NCBI RefSeq assembly: GCF_904846215.1
Contig: NZ_CAJGZK010000009.1
Span: forward strand, 1 to 64,000
DNA from: Psychrobacter glacincola
Lineage (GTDB): Bacteria; Pseudomonadota; Gammaproteobacteria; Pseudomonadales; Moraxellaceae
Length of the DNA: 64,000 bases
Direction: 5' to 3'
The translations under genes were made by a program, and so were the position numbers. Shown here piece after piece: positions 24,291-33,851 of this stretch. The notes below the pieces were generated by a model, which did not search any database, was not told the DNA's origin, and saw only the letters and a program-made list of their open reading frames with translations. Within the stretch, counting starts at the first letter, position 1. Every line of letters starts with the position of its first letter.

Positions 24291-25583
24291 TTATCTGGGA
24301 CTGGCTGACCAGACAGGTGAGCGGATAACACCTTGCCCAGATTTACCAAAGGCTTCGCCACCATTGAGGGATTTGATCGTTAATACACCTTTACCACCTT
24401 GCTTTGAGGCATAGACCACGCGCTTACCATTTGGTGAAAAGCTCGGTGCTTCATCGATACCAGTATTACCCAAATTGGCAGTGACCGCGCCGCCACTATT
24501 CATGATGGCAGCTGAACGACCATTTAAAAAGGCGATTTGCGTACCATCGCTGCTAAATTGCGGGCTGGTTGCATAACCACTATTCGACACCTTGGTTGTG
24601 CGTCCTGAACCAAATTCATAACGATAAATCTGTGGTTTATTAAATCCTGCTTTGTCAGATACAAATACAAATGACCTGCCATCTGGGGCGTAGCTTGGCT
24701 GTACTTCACTGCTTGGCGAGTTGGTCAGTCTTCTTGGTTGACCGCCGCTGGCACTCATCTCATAAATATCAGCGCTGCCCTCAAAGCTACTAGAAAACAA
24801 TATTTTGCTGCCATCTGGTGAGAACGAAGGACTTAAATTACTACCAGGGAAAGGCGTCAATGGCGTTGCGCCGCCGCCGCTCACGCTCTGTACGTAAATG
24901 ACAGGATAAGATTTGTCACGCTGTACCGCATAGGCAATACGATTGCCATCGGGCGACCATGCTGGGGAGAAGATAGAGCCTGAAACCTCAGTAATGGTTT
25001 TGGCGTTTTCACCGTCGGCATCCATGACTTTTAAGCGCGAGACTTTTGCTTTTCCTACGCCACTTTCTTCAATATAGGCAATACGCCCTGAGAAATCCCC
25101 TGGAATGCCAGTAATGAGCTCATAAACTTTATCCGCGATGACGTGACCTGCATAGCGCATACTGTCTTTATTATTATCAGCGGTCAAAGTTTGCTTACCT
25201 TCGATTACGCGTCCTGTTTTGATATCAATCACTTCATAGTCAGTGACGACTTTGCCGCGGCTACTGCGCGTGCTACCCACCACAAGATAGGGAATGCCCA
25301 TACTTTGCCATACCGGTAATGTCCCTGCCAGCTCGCTACTAGTGCGTGGTTGCTGCGGTAGATTTTGGCTGGTAACTTTGAGCTCGGTTTTGCTTAAATC
25401 ATTTAAAATAATAGGCGACAACACATTATCACCAGCAAAAGGTACAAAAGCCACTTGGTTTTGTTGGACAGGAATCTCGTAATCCAACTCTAAAACGATG
25501 GGGGCTGCCAACACACTTGGCGCGATAATCAAGCTTGAGGCGCTAGCAAGTAAGGATATGAGTAGTTTTTTATGAGTGCGCAT
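24291..25583 (-). CDS. tolB: Tol-Pal system periplasmic protein TolB
   Basis: Periplasmic protein that shuttles between Pal and OmpA/Lpp during outer-membrane constriction at division. Signal peptide ends near residue 26 (SVLAAP). An N-terminal alpha/beta domain (about 30-165) precedes a six-bladed beta-propeller with repeated blade motifs such as SPAWSPDGNRIAY, SPSFSPDGSKILF, QPSYAPDGRSFVF and SPQFSSDGTQIAF. Length 430 is standard. AGGAG lies 12 nt before the ATG. It follows tolA after 145 bp. pal, normally next, is not present; two repeat copies and a terminator lie there instead. Confidence 0.96.
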   Translation of the reverse strand: MRTHKKLLISLLASASSLIIAPSVLAAPIVLELDYEIPVQQNQVAFVPFAGDNVLSPIILNDLSKTELKVTSQNLPQQPRTSSELAGTLPVWQSMGIPYLVVGSTRSSRGKVVTDYEVIDIKTGRVIEGKQTLTADNNKDSMRYAGHVIADKVYELITGIPGDFSGRIAYIEESGVGKAKVSRLKVMDADGENAKTITEVSGSIFSPAWSPDGNRIAYAVQRDKSYPVIYVQSVSGGGATPLTPFPGSNLSPSFSPDGSKILFSSSFEGSADIYEMSASGGQPRRLTNSPSSEVQPSYAPDGRSFVFVSDKAGFNKPQIYRYEFGSGRTTKVSNSGYATSPQFSSDGTQIAFLNGRSAAIMNSGGAVTANLGNTGIDEAPSFSPNGKRVVYASKQGGKGVLTIKSLNGGEAFGKSGQGVIRSPVWSASPR

Positions 25584-25728
25584 GAGTAAGTTAAGCTCCT
25601 AAAACAGTGTGATTGTCATTTTTATAGGTCATCAGTCCGCCATAAAGATAAGGCAGACCCTTCTACAGTACAAGCTATTTAAGGTAACGTTATCAATAAT
25701 ATAAAGCATGAGCAACTGAAGCAACTGA

Positions 25729-26733
25729 TTAGTTGCTGCCCTTAAACTGTAGAGTAAAGGTCGGGTATTTGGGATCGTCAGCATCGATTGGTAAGCTGCC
25801 TGTGTTCAATACAGCTTGTTTTGCGGCTTCATTGACGGCTTCATCAGGTCCTGACGCGGTAACATTGGTGATATTACCGCTGGCATTGACCGTAATCGTG
25901 AGCGTCGCACGCTGGGTTGAGCCTCTTGCTGCAGTTGGAGGATTGTAGTTGCGCCTAATAAGATTAATGATCTCACTATTACTAGCGCCGCGACTGCCAC
26001 CTGATGCGGAGCGGCTACTGCCTCTTGAGGGACTTGAGGTTGTGCTATCACCAGATAAAGTCGATTGCCCATCGTTTGATAGACTAAGAGTTTGACCCGA
26101 ACTACTAGAGCCACCGGTATTGATTTCTACATTTCGGTCAGTGGCAGTTGGGCGCTTAATCCTAGGGGAATTATTTTGTTTATTGCGAAAATCCCCAAGC
26201 CTTTTTTGCTCTTCAATGAGTTGCTGTCTTTTTTCTTTTTCAATTTGGTCATGCTCTTCTAGGACGGATTCATCTAATCGCGATGCCCACTCAGCCATAC
26301 TGCGCTCATACTCTTGGTTTTGATCAAGTAGGCGTTGCTGCTGCTCTTCACTCATCAATATAGGAGCGCTGGCAGACTCATTGGAGCGAGTGAAGACGGG
26401 GACAGATTGCCTGTTTGATTGACTGGGATTTGGCGGAACGCTACTATCAAAGGCTTCGGTTGGCGTAGCTGAGCTACTTGCACCACTTTCAGCTTGCATG
26501 GCACTGGCTGCTGCGGCGCGATTGGCAAGAATTTGACCTTGCATCTCTGCTAGCTGCTCAGGAGATACCATGGTCGTTTCAACACTGCCCGCGGTCTCAA
26601 CATCCATATTTTGGTAGGTATAGATAAGTATACCAATGACAAGACCATGTGCCAGCAAACTGAGCAGCGTGGGTAAGGTTAGCCCATTGCCTTCGGGTTC
26701 AGTTGGTACATAAACGGTTGGAGCGTTGTGCAT
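25729..26733 (-). CDS. tolA: Cell-envelope integrity protein TolA
   Basis: Inner-membrane protein bridging TolQR to TolB/Pal. A single membrane helix lies near residues 22-42 (LLSLLAHGLVIGILIYTY). A Gln/Glu-rich coiled region (about 130-185: EEQQQRLLDQNQEYER..., QIEKEKRQQLIEEQKR) and a Ser/Gly-rich segment (about 205-255) take the place of the long alanine-rich helix of E. coli TolA. The C-terminal domain with RATLTITVNASGNITNV is of TolA/TonB fold. ATG at 26733 is chosen over an in-frame TTG five codons upstream. At 334 residues it is shorter than E. coli TolA (421). Position between tolR and tolB confirms the identity. Confidence 0.9.
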   Translation of the reverse strand: MHNAPTVYVPTEPEGNGLTLPTLLSLLAHGLVIGILIYTYQNMDVETAGSVETTMVSPEQLAEMQGQILANRAAAASAMQAESGASSSATPTEAFDSSVPPNPSQSNRQSVPVFTRSNESASAPILMSEEQQQRLLDQNQEYERSMAEWASRLDESVLEEHDQIEKEKRQQLIEEQKRLGDFRNKQNNSPRIKRPTATDRNVEINTGGSSSSGQTLSLSNDGQSTLSGDSTTSSPSRGSSRSASGGSRGASNSEIINLIRRNYNPPTAARGSTQRATLTITVNASGNITNVTASGPDEAVNEAAKQAVLNTGSLPIDADDPKYPTFTLQFKGSN

Positions 26734-26840
26734 GGTAGTGATACTCAAAAACGTGATACTAAAAGATAAGCTACATCAGATTATCTGCTTTATGATAACC
26801 GGCTAGACCAAATCGGCTGTTTTTTAACAGTATAAAACGA

Positions 26841-27299
26841 TTAAACCGCTGGTGTGGGCAGTGGAGCGCCGGTCAATAGTCCTACTTTTTGGATACCGGC
26901 TTGTTGCAACGTTGCCATTAAGGTCATGATAGCGCCATATTGATTGTTTTGGTCGGCATTAATCATCACTTGTACCGGCTGAGCACCCGCATCACTGCTT
27001 TGGCTTTGCAAAGTCGATAGGGTATCAATCAGTTCAGGCTCACTAACAGGTAAGTCAACATTGCTCTCATAACTGATAAAAATCTCGCCGTTACCCGTTA
27101 GAGACACAATCACTGGCAGCTGGCTTTGACTCATGGTGTTGGTTTGCTCTTTTGGCAAATCAACATCGACGCCAGTAATCAGCATCGGCGCAGTCACCAT
27201 AAATATCACGAGCAGCACGAGCATCACGTCGATATAGGGAACAACGTTCATCTCCGCATTCAGTGCTTTTTTTTCACGGCGATAGGGACTTTGTTTCAT
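26841..27299 (-). CDS. tolR: Biopolymer transporter TolR (ExbD family)
   Basis: Subunit of the proton-driven TolQR motor. One membrane helix (about 23-42, [19 protein letters not shown]) carries Asp24, which corresponds to the essential protonatable residue. The periplasmic domain follows (residues about 45-150). The 152-residue length is normal. Its ATG overlaps the tolQ TGA stop (ATGA at 27296-27299), indicating translational coupling. tolA follows after 107 bp. Confidence 0.95.
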   Translation of the reverse strand: MKQSPYRREKKALNAEMNVVPYIDVMLVLLVIFMVTAPMLITGVDVDLPKEQTNTMSQSQLPVIVSLTGNGEIFISYESNVDLPVSEPELIDTLSTLQSQSSDAGAQPVQVMINADQNNQYGAIMTLMATLQQAGIQKVGLLTGAPLPTPAV

Positions 27300-28027
27300 A
27301 GACCAGCCACCTGATTGCTTTGGTTGGCTTGGCTTACTTGAGTGCTAGGCTGCAGGTTTTCATTGCTGGTTTCGCGCTGGAGCATACCCGTCATCTCATC
27401 ACAGAATAAGGCGCGTGAGTCGTATAAGCGACTAGATTTGGCGGTGAAATGGTTATAAGCCAATACTGCAGGAATAGCGGCAAACAAACCCATGGCGGTT
27501 GCAATCAATGCCTCTGCAATACCCGGTGCCACAGCGGCTAGGGTAGCTTGCTCGTTTTGTGACAAGCCCAAAAAGGCATTCATGATACCCCAAACGGTGC
27601 CGAACAGACCGACGTAAGGCGCAACGGAGCCGATACTAGCCAGCGTCGTGAGTCCAGATTCCAAAAGTAGCTGCTGACGACCAAGACCTACCCTAAGCTT
27701 ACGCTCAACCCCATCGATGATGTCATCTTTTGGTTGGCGTTTTTTGTGCATTCTTAAATATTCAGAGAAGCCAACATAAAAAATCTGCTCAAGCCCTTGG
27801 CGCTCAGGTGAGCCCTGAATGCCTTGGTACAGTTTTGCCAAATCTTCACCCGACCAAAACCACGCCTCGAACTGTTGGTCAAAATTTCTAGCAGTGCCAA
27901 GTCGCTCACTCATACGAAAAATAATCACCCAACTGAGTAACGATGCTAATAATAATAGAGCCATCACGATCTGAACCAGCAGGCTCGCTTGAGTAATAAG
28001 GTCGATAATATTTAAGGATTCAGGCAT
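27296..28027 (-). CDS. tolQ: Proton channel protein TolQ (MotA/TolQ/ExbB family)
   Basis: Inner-membrane motor subunit. The first helix spans about residues 16-36 ([19 protein letters not shown]); a cytoplasmic loop follows with the characteristic [29 protein letters not shown], and a third helix ends in [15 protein letters not shown]. Length 243 is typical. It is the first gene of the tolQRAB cluster. ybgC, often upstream, is absent; the 486-bp gap upstream leads to a divergent purine permease gene. The ribosome binding site is weak. Confidence 0.95.
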   Translation of the reverse strand: MPESLNIIDLITQASLLVQIVMALLLLASLLSWVIIFRMSERLGTARNFDQQFEAWFWSGEDLAKLYQGIQGSPERQGLEQIFYVGFSEYLRMHKKRQPKDDIIDGVERKLRVGLGRQQLLLESGLTTLASIGSVAPYVGLFGTVWGIMNAFLGLSQNEQATLAAVAPGIAEALIATAMGLFAAIPAVLAYNHFTAKSSRLYDSRALFCDEMTGMLQRETSNENLQPSTQVSQANQSNQVAGL

Positions 28028-28513
28028 GTAAAGGACTCATGGATAATTAATTTTAGTCATTAGAAGTGGGGCGTTCGTATCAGCCCCTTATTGTACTGCT
28101 AATCTTGGTAAATATCATTAATAATGTGTTATTACATACCGAACAGTTTTTTCCTAAAATTTATGATGACGACACTGTCATTTTATAATATTGTCCATAT
28201 GGTCAACTATTTTTTGCTCTTTCACTTACAAATCATATCATTCATTGAAATTATCTATTCATTTCAATAAAATGTCATGATTTGTTGCTGTAATTTTTCA
28301 CAGTGGTTCTATTTTTGGCAAATCATGTGTGGCTAAAGGACTAAAAACATCATCTCTAACTGTAGTTTATAAGCGTCATTTACAGTCGCAATTTGGAAGC
28401 GTCATTTATCGTCGCAATTTGGGTGTATTTTTTTTATGTTTGAGTTAAAAGCGACATTTATCAGTACCATTTGATAATGATAATTTACTTACTGCAATTT
28501 GGAAGCGACTCCT
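28028..28513. promoter_or_regulatory. Divergent region between tolQ and the purine permease, with short repeats
   Basis: AT-rich gap of 486 bp. It carries two tandem 26-bp units (28371-28422) and shorter related pieces (AAGCGACATTTATCAGTACC near 28450 and CAATTTGGAAGCGAC near 28495, the last reaching the permease start). No riboswitch structure such as the purine class was recognised. Confidence 0.45.
28371..28422. repeat. Two tandem 26-bp units, AAGCGTCATTTAYMGTCGCA-type
   Basis: AAGCGTCATTTACAGTCGCA... and AAGCGTCATTTATCGTCGCA..., each ending ATTTGG, differ at two bases. A related CAATTTGGAAGCGAC sits at the permease start, which makes a regulatory role possible but unproven. Confidence 0.75.
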
Positions 28514-29809
28514 ATGAATGCAATTGAACAATATTTTGGGATCGATGGTCAGAACACCACGATCAAAACAGAGATTTTAGCGGGTGTAACCACGTTTTTA
28601 ACCATGGCTTACATCATATTTGTCAACCCTAACGTACTTGCTGATGCCGGTATGGATAAAGGCGCGGTATTTGTAGCCACCTGTCTTGCCGCGGCGATTG
28701 GTTGTTTTATTATGGGGATTTATGCCCGCTTGCCAGTCGCACTGGCGCCTGGCATGGGACTGAACGCCTTCTTTACCTATGGCGTGGTTTTGGGTATGGG
28801 CTATACGTGGCAGACGGCGCTTGGCGCGGTGTTTTTGTCAGGTTGTATTTTTGTCTTATTAAGTTTGTTTAAGATTCGCGAAATTATTATTAATTCTATT
28901 CCGCTCAGTATTAAACAAGGTGTTGTCGCTGGTATTGGTGCGTTTTTGGCATTTATCTCGCTACAAACCGCAGGCGTTATCGTCAATAATGATGCGACGC
29001 TCGTGGGACTTGGTGATATGACCTCGTTTTCCCCTGCGATGGCAGCGCTTGGTTTTATCGTCATCGTTGGTCTGTCACATAAAAGAGTGCCAGGCGCGGT
29101 CACTATTGGTATTTTATTAGTCGCGCTAATCAGCCTTATCACTGGTAATACGCAGTTTTCAGGTATTATCTCAGCGCCGCCGTCTATTGCTCCGACGCTG
29201 ATGCAGCTTGATATTGCTGGCGCGTTTGATGTGGCGATGATCAGTGTTATTTTTGCCTTCTTATTCGTCGATTTGTTTGATACGGCGGGTACGCTGATTG
29301 CAACCACCACTCAGGCAGGTTTGATCGGTAAAGATGGTAAAATCCCGAATATGGGTAAAGCGCTATTAGCAGATTCGACGGCGACTGTGGCAGGCACGTT
29401 ACTGGGTACGTCATCAACGACCAGTTATATTGAAAGTGTGTCAGGTATCGCATCAGGCGGTCGTACTGGCTTGATGGCTGTGACTGTTGGTGTGTTGTTT
29501 TTACTCAGTGTATTCTTCTCACCGCTTGCAGCAATGATTCCAGGATATGCGACGGCAGGGGCTATCTTTTATGTGGCTGTACTCATGATGGAGACGTTAA
29601 AAGATGTTAAATGGCATGACTTGACAGAAGCGGCGCCCGTTGTGGTCGTCCTGTTATTTACGCCTTTGACCTATTCTGTGGCTGACGGTATTGCGCTTGG
29701 CTTTATCACCTTTACTGCCATCAAGGTAGTGGCTGGTAAATTCTCTGATATCAGTATTCCGGTTTGGATATTGACAGTCGTATTGCTCGCTAAAATCGTT
29801 TTTATCTAG
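28514..29809 (+). CDS. NCS2-family purine permease (AzgA/GhxP-like guanine/hypoxanthine transporter)
   Basis: Inner-membrane proton symporter of the AzgA branch of NCS2, which in E. coli (GhxP, GhxQ, AdeP, AdeQ) carries guanine/hypoxanthine or adenine. Visible signatures: TTFLTMAYIIFVNPNVLADAG near the N-terminus, LAPGMGLNAFFTY, and FLFVDLFDTAGTL followed by ADSTATVAGTLLGTSSTT, the substrate-site segments. About 12-14 membrane helices in 431 residues. The ATG at 28514 follows GGAAG by 9 nt; an in-frame TTG lies five codons upstream. The xdh-guaD cluster 5 kb downstream makes guanine/hypoxanthine a reasonable substrate, by inference. Confidence 0.88.
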   Translation: MNAIEQYFGIDGQNTTIKTEILAGVTTFLTMAYIIFVNPNVLADAGMDKGAVFVATCLAAAIGCFIMGIYARLPVALAPGMGLNAFFTYGVVLGMGYTWQTALGAVFLSGCIFVLLSLFKIREIIINSIPLSIKQGVVAGIGAFLAFISLQTAGVIVNNDATLVGLGDMTSFSPAMAALGFIVIVGLSHKRVPGAVTIGILLVALISLITGNTQFSGIISAPPSIAPTLMQLDIAGAFDVAMISVIFAFLFVDLFDTAGTLIATTTQAGLIGKDGKIPNMGKALLADSTATVAGTLLGTSSTTSYIESVSGIASGGRTGLMAVTVGVLFLLSVFFSPLAAMIPGYATAGAIFYVAVLMMETLKDVKWHDLTEAAPVVVVLLFTPLTYSVADGIALGFITFTAIKVVAGKFSDISIPVWILTVVLLAKIVFI

Positions 29810-29874
29810 CTTTTTATCTCAACGACCGCTGAAAGTTAAGCCAAGCTGATATTGCTGTAGCGGGGCTGTAGCAA

Positions 29875-30014
29875 GATATAGTCAAAATACTCTAAAAACG
29901 CTACGGTGCTGCTGGTATAAATTTTTTGCAGCCTCTGTCGGCTAGCTACAGCAAGCAAGAAAAATTGATACCCGCAGTACATAATGTGTCGATATTACTT
30001 TTCACTGACTATAG
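29875..30014 (-). repeat. Dispersed palindromic element, copy 10 (subtype A)
   Basis: Complete copy: tip ATATAGTCAAAATACTC, stem GTGCTGCTGGTATAAATTTT, core with GGCTAGCT in the loop, return stem AATTGATACCCGCAGTAC, right tip CACTGACTATAG. It lies 66 bp after the permease stop and directly before a terminator. Confidence 0.92.
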
Positions 30015-30017
30015 TGT

Positions 30018-30055
30018 AAACCCTTTTTATCATTTAATGATAAGAAGGGTTTTTT
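30018..30055 (+). terminator. Terminator downstream of the purine permease
   Basis: AAACCC...TATCAT-TTA-ATGATA...GGGTTTTTT: two-part stem with short A/T interior and T6 tail. It lies 3 bp past repeat copy 10, so the repeat is inside the permease transcript. Confidence 0.8.
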
Positions 30056-30597
30056 ATGCTTAATATTGCTATTGTTTCAAGATAGCAGCGTCAACTGTTT
30101 GATTCCTAAAACAATTAATGATAAATAGTAAATCGGAAATTATAACCAAAGCGTCACATTTATGAATATGTTAATAACTATTTGTTTTTTAACACTATTA
30201 TAATTGGTTGAAATACGTAATATTATTAGTTTGATGTTTTTTTTCATGGTAATATGCGGATATTAAGCGCATCACCTCAATCAACGCCGTAGAGGTTTTT
30301 CTTATCAGTGAAGCAGCATCGCATGTGATTATTTAACATTGCAATCACTCTCCTTTCACTACTAACAAGAAGAAGGCACTAATGCTGCTTAGTTTTACGT
30401 TGTTGCCTTTATATTGTTAACGTAGTCCGTTTCATACAACAAACGATTTACTTGATTTTTTCCAGCCGATGCTGGATTTTCTTGTTTTTTTAATACAGTC
30501 GTTTGCTTGATGCATCTGATAATGGTTTTTAATAATAAAAGGCAATAAAACGCCCCAGCGCATCACTTATGATGGATTTTCAAGTTATGGAGTTGTT
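30056..30597. promoter_or_regulatory. Leader region of putA
   Basis: About 540 bp without a gene. A compact hairpin TCCAGC-CGAT-GCTGGA at 30461-30476 followed by TTTTCTTGTTTTTTT looks like an intrinsic terminator or attenuator about 120 bp before putA. A longer imperfect hairpin (GAAGGC...GCCTTT) lies near 30373-30412. No ligand-binding RNA class is recognised. Confidence 0.45.
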
Positions 30598-33500
30598 ATG
30601 AACCCAGTAGAGCAATTTACCCCGCAAGAGCCGATTTTATTTAATCCTATCGATTTGTTGTCACCAGACTATATTGCTCAGTCATCAACAGAGCTGCATA
30701 AGCGTATATCGCCTTTGTATAGCGTAGATGAAGAGCGCTGGTTGACGCAGTTATTGCCACTTGCCAAACCGACAGATGCCGAGCGTGACAGTGCGGCTAC
30801 GCAGACGCGTCAGCTGGTTGAGCATGTGCGTAATGATGGTAAAGCGGTAAAAATGGTCGATTCATTATTGCTGGAATACAGCCTTGATACCCAAGAAGGT
30901 ATTTTGCTCATGAGCTTGGCAGAAGCCTTGATTCGTGTGCCGGACAATTATACGGCTGATGCGCTGATTCATGACAAGATGAGCGTGGCTGACTGGAAAA
31001 AACATTTAAAAAATGACAATGGTTTTATGGTCAATGCCTCAACGTGGGGCATGATGATGACGGGTCGTGTGGTGAGCATCGATAGTGATACCACAGCGTC
31101 TGGATTTTTGGATCGCATGACCAAAAAGATGGGCGAGCCTGTTATTCGCAGTGCCATGCAAAAAGCCATGCGTATCATGGGACACCAGTTTGTACTTGGT
31201 GAAACGATTGAAGGCGCCAATAAAAATAGCCAACCGTATCGCAATAAAGGCTATACCTACTCATTTGATATGTTGGGTGAAGCCGCCATTACTCATAAAG
31301 AGGCTGAAAAGTATTTTAACGATTACTTGCATGCCATTAAAGCCACGGCAAGCGTAAAAGTTAAAGAGGGTATGCCCAAGCCATCAGTGTCTATCAAACT
31401 GTCTGCATTACATCCGCGTTATGAAGCAACCCAAGAAGCGCAAGTCATGGGACTGTTGCGTCAACGCTGCTTGCTATTGATTGAAGCCGCGCGTGAGGTC
31501 AATGTTGATATCAGTATTGATGCCGAAGAAGCCGATCGTCTTGAGATATCGCTAAAACTATTTGAGTCTTTATATCGCGATAATCTAACAGCGGATTGGG
31601 ATGGTTTAGGTATTGTGGTACAGGGTTACTCAAAGCGAGCAATCGCTATTTTAGTATGGCTTGCGCGCTTGGCAACTGAAGTAGGTGACCGTATTCCAGT
31701 ACGTCTGGTAAAAGGCGCTTATTGGGATACAGAGATTAAGCTTGCTCAGCAAAAAGGTCTCTCAGGCTATCCGGTCTGGACACGTAAAGAGGGCACGGAT
31801 ACCGCTTATCTTGCTTGCGCGCGTTTCTTATTATCAGAGCATTTGCGCGGGCTAATCTGGCCACAGTTTGCCACCCATAATGCCCACACGCTTGCCTCAA
31901 TTATGACCATGAGTGCCCATAGAGACTTTGAGTTCCAGCGTCTACATGGTATGGGCGATGCATTGTACGATCACATCTTGCAAGCTTATCAAATCCCTGT
32001 GCGTATCTATGCACCGGTTGGCGCTCATAAAGATCTGCTGCCGTATTTGGTGCGTCGATTGCTCGAAAACGGTGCCAATAGCTCATTTGTCCATCAGTTA
32101 TTAGACAAGTCTTATCCAATTGATAAATTGACTGTGCATCCGTATGACAAGCTATTAGCCAATGCAACGCTACACAATCCAGATATTCCATTGCCGTTAG
32201 CTATCTATGGCGCACGCCGTGCCAGCTTTGGTCCCAATATCTTTGTCGAATCGCAGTGGATACCGTTTAAAGCAGCTATCGACACGCATATACACAAAAC
32301 ATGGTCAGCAACTTCTGTTGTTAATGGCAAAGCAATTAATGACAATATGGTAGATGGCGACACTCATCAGCTTGACAAGCAAGCTGTACGTGCGCCTTGG
32401 AACCATGAAGTCATTGCCGGTGAAGTCGTTTATGCCAATGCTACTATCGCACAGCAAGCAATTGCGGCGGTAGTCGCTGGACAAGAGACATGGCAAGCGG
32501 TTACTGCTACTAAACGTGCGGCTATATTGCGTAAAATAGCGGACTTGTATGAAGAAAACTATGCAGAGCTGATGGCATTATGCCAAGTAGAAGCTGGTAA
32601 AACCTTACAAGACAGCATTGATGAAATCAAAGAAGCGGTTGATTTCTGCCGTTTTTATGCTGATGAAGCTGAGCGTTTAGATGATGTTATTTATGAGTTT
32701 ACCGATTTGGCAGGCAAGCCATCACGTCAAGTTTATAAAGCACGTGGCAGCTTTATTTGTATCAGCCCATGGAATTTTCCATTGGCTATTTATACCGGTC
32801 AAGTGGTCGCAGCTCTAGCTGCAGGTAATACCGTGGTGGCAAAACCTGCCGAACAGACGAGCTTAATCGCTCATTTTGCCGCGCAGCTTATGTATCAAGC
32901 TGGCGTGCCAGTAGAAGCGTTGCAACTCGTGATTGGCGCAGGCGACGTTGGTGCTGCATTGACTGCTGCGGACAATATCGCAGGTGTGATATTTACCGGC
33001 TCGACCCAAACGGCGCAGCGCATCAACCAAAGCCTAAATGCCCATGCTCAAGCCAGCGGTGAGCTGCCTGTATTTATCGCAGAGACTGGTGGACAGAATG
33101 CGATGATTATGGACTCAACGGCATTGCCTGAGCAAGTGGTTAGGGATGCGGTATTATCTGCCTTTGGTTCAGCAGGTCAGCGCTGTTCAGCATGTCGTAT
33201 CTTATGTGTACAAGAAGAGATGGCGGATGATTTGATTGAGCTATTGCAAGGCAATATGGCTGAATTGATCGTTGGTAATCCACTATATGCGACTACAGAT
33301 GTGGGTCCTGTGATTGATATCGATGCCAAGCGCGGACTTGAAGCGCATATCGAACGTATGCGTGCTGAACCCACCGCTACTATTTTAGCGCAGACACCGA
33401 TGAGTGATAGCTCAGAGATCAGTCAAGATCAAGCAACGTTTGTATTGCCAACGGCGATAGAAGTAAAAAGTATCGATGTGATTGGTGGAGAGCATTTTGG

Positions 33501-33840
33501 TCCTATTTTGCATGTACTGCGTTATGAAGCACGTGATTTAAATAAGCTGATTGATGCGATCAATGCGACGGGTTTTGGTTTGACCTTGGGCATCCATAGC
33601 CGTATTGAAAACACGGTAGAGCATATCGAGCGCCGTGCCTTTGTCGGCAATACTTATATCAACCGTAACCAAATCGGCGCGGTCGTCAACGTACAGCCGT
33701 TCGGCGGCTGTGGTCTATCGGGCACAGGTCCCAAAGCAGGGGGTCCACACTATGTCGCCCGTTTAATGACATTAACAACTGAGCCGTTAGCTGCTAAAAA
33801 CAACACGACCAACACCAGCACTCAAACAATAATCGCATAA
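30598..33840 (+). CDS. putA: Bifunctional proline dehydrogenase / L-glutamate gamma-semialdehyde dehydrogenase PutA (core without C-terminal domain)
   Basis: Oxidises proline to glutamate in two steps: FAD-dependent proline dehydrogenase, then NAD-dependent P5C/GSA dehydrogenase. The N-terminal arm and PRODH barrel fill residues about 60-530 (LMSLAEALIRVPD, SIKLSALHPRYEA, VRLVKGAYWDTEI, FATHNAHTLA). The ALDH domain fills about 560-1060 (CISPWNFPLAIYTGQ, ETGGQNAM with Glu829, SAGQRCSACR with catalytic Cys863). There is no ribbon-helix-helix DNA-binding domain, so it should not self-regulate as in E. coli. It also lacks the C-terminal ALDH-like domain, which is encoded as a separate protein 11 bp downstream. 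GGAG lies just before the ATG. Confidence 0.96.
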   Translation: MNPVEQFTPQEPILFNPIDLLSPDYIAQSSTELHKRISPLYSVDEERWLTQLLPLAKPTDAERDSAATQTRQLVEHVRNDGKAVKMVDSLLLEYSLDTQEGILLMSLAEALIRVPDNYTADALIHDKMSVADWKKHLKNDNGFMVNASTWGMMMTGRVVSIDSDTTASGFLDRMTKKMGEPVIRSAMQKAMRIMGHQFVLGETIEGANKNSQPYRNKGYTYSFDMLGEAAITHKEAEKYFNDYLHAIKATASVKVKEGMPKPSVSIKLSALHPRYEATQEAQVMGLLRQRCLLLIEAAREVNVDISIDAEEADRLEISLKLFESLYRDNLTADWDGLGIVVQGYSKRAIAILVWLARLATEVGDRIPVRLVKGAYWDTEIKLAQQKGLSGYPVWTRKEGTDTAYLACARFLLSEHLRGLIWPQFATHNAHTLASIMTMSAHRDFEFQRLHGMGDALYDHILQAYQIPVRIYAPVGAHKDLLPYLVRRLLENGANSSFVHQLLDKSYPIDKLTVHPYDKLLANATLHNPDIPLPLAIYGARRASFGPNIFVESQWIPFKAAIDTHIHKTWSATSVVNGKAINDNMVDGDTHQLDKQAVRAPWNHEVIAGEVVYANATIAQQAIAAVVAGQETWQAVTATKRAAILRKIADLYEENYAELMALCQVEAGKTLQDSIDEIKEAVDFCRFYADEAERLDDVIYEFTDLAGKPSRQVYKARGSFICISPWNFPLAIYTGQVVAALAAGNTVVAKPAEQTSLIAHFAAQLMYQAGVPVEALQLVIGAGDVGAALTAADNIAGVIFTGSTQTAQRINQSLNAHAQASGELPVFIAETGGQNAMIMDSTALPEQVVRDAVLSAFGSAGQRCSACRILCVQEEMADDLIELLQGNMAELIVGNPLYATTDVGPVIDIDAKRGLEAHIERMRAEPTATILAQTPMSDSSEISQDQATFVLPTAIEVKSIDVIGGEHFGPILHVLRYEARDLNKLIDAINATGFGLTLGIHSRIENTVEHIERRAFVGNTYINRNQIGAVVNVQPFGGCGLSGTGPKAGGPHYVARLMTLTTEPLAAKNNTTNTSTQTIIA

Positions 33841-33851
33841 GGAGTAGCACT

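Noticed and set aside
28028..28513. Purine riboswitch before the NCS2 permease
   Set aside because: No arrangement of the conserved P1-P2-P3 helices or loop motifs could be traced; only short tandem repeats are seen.
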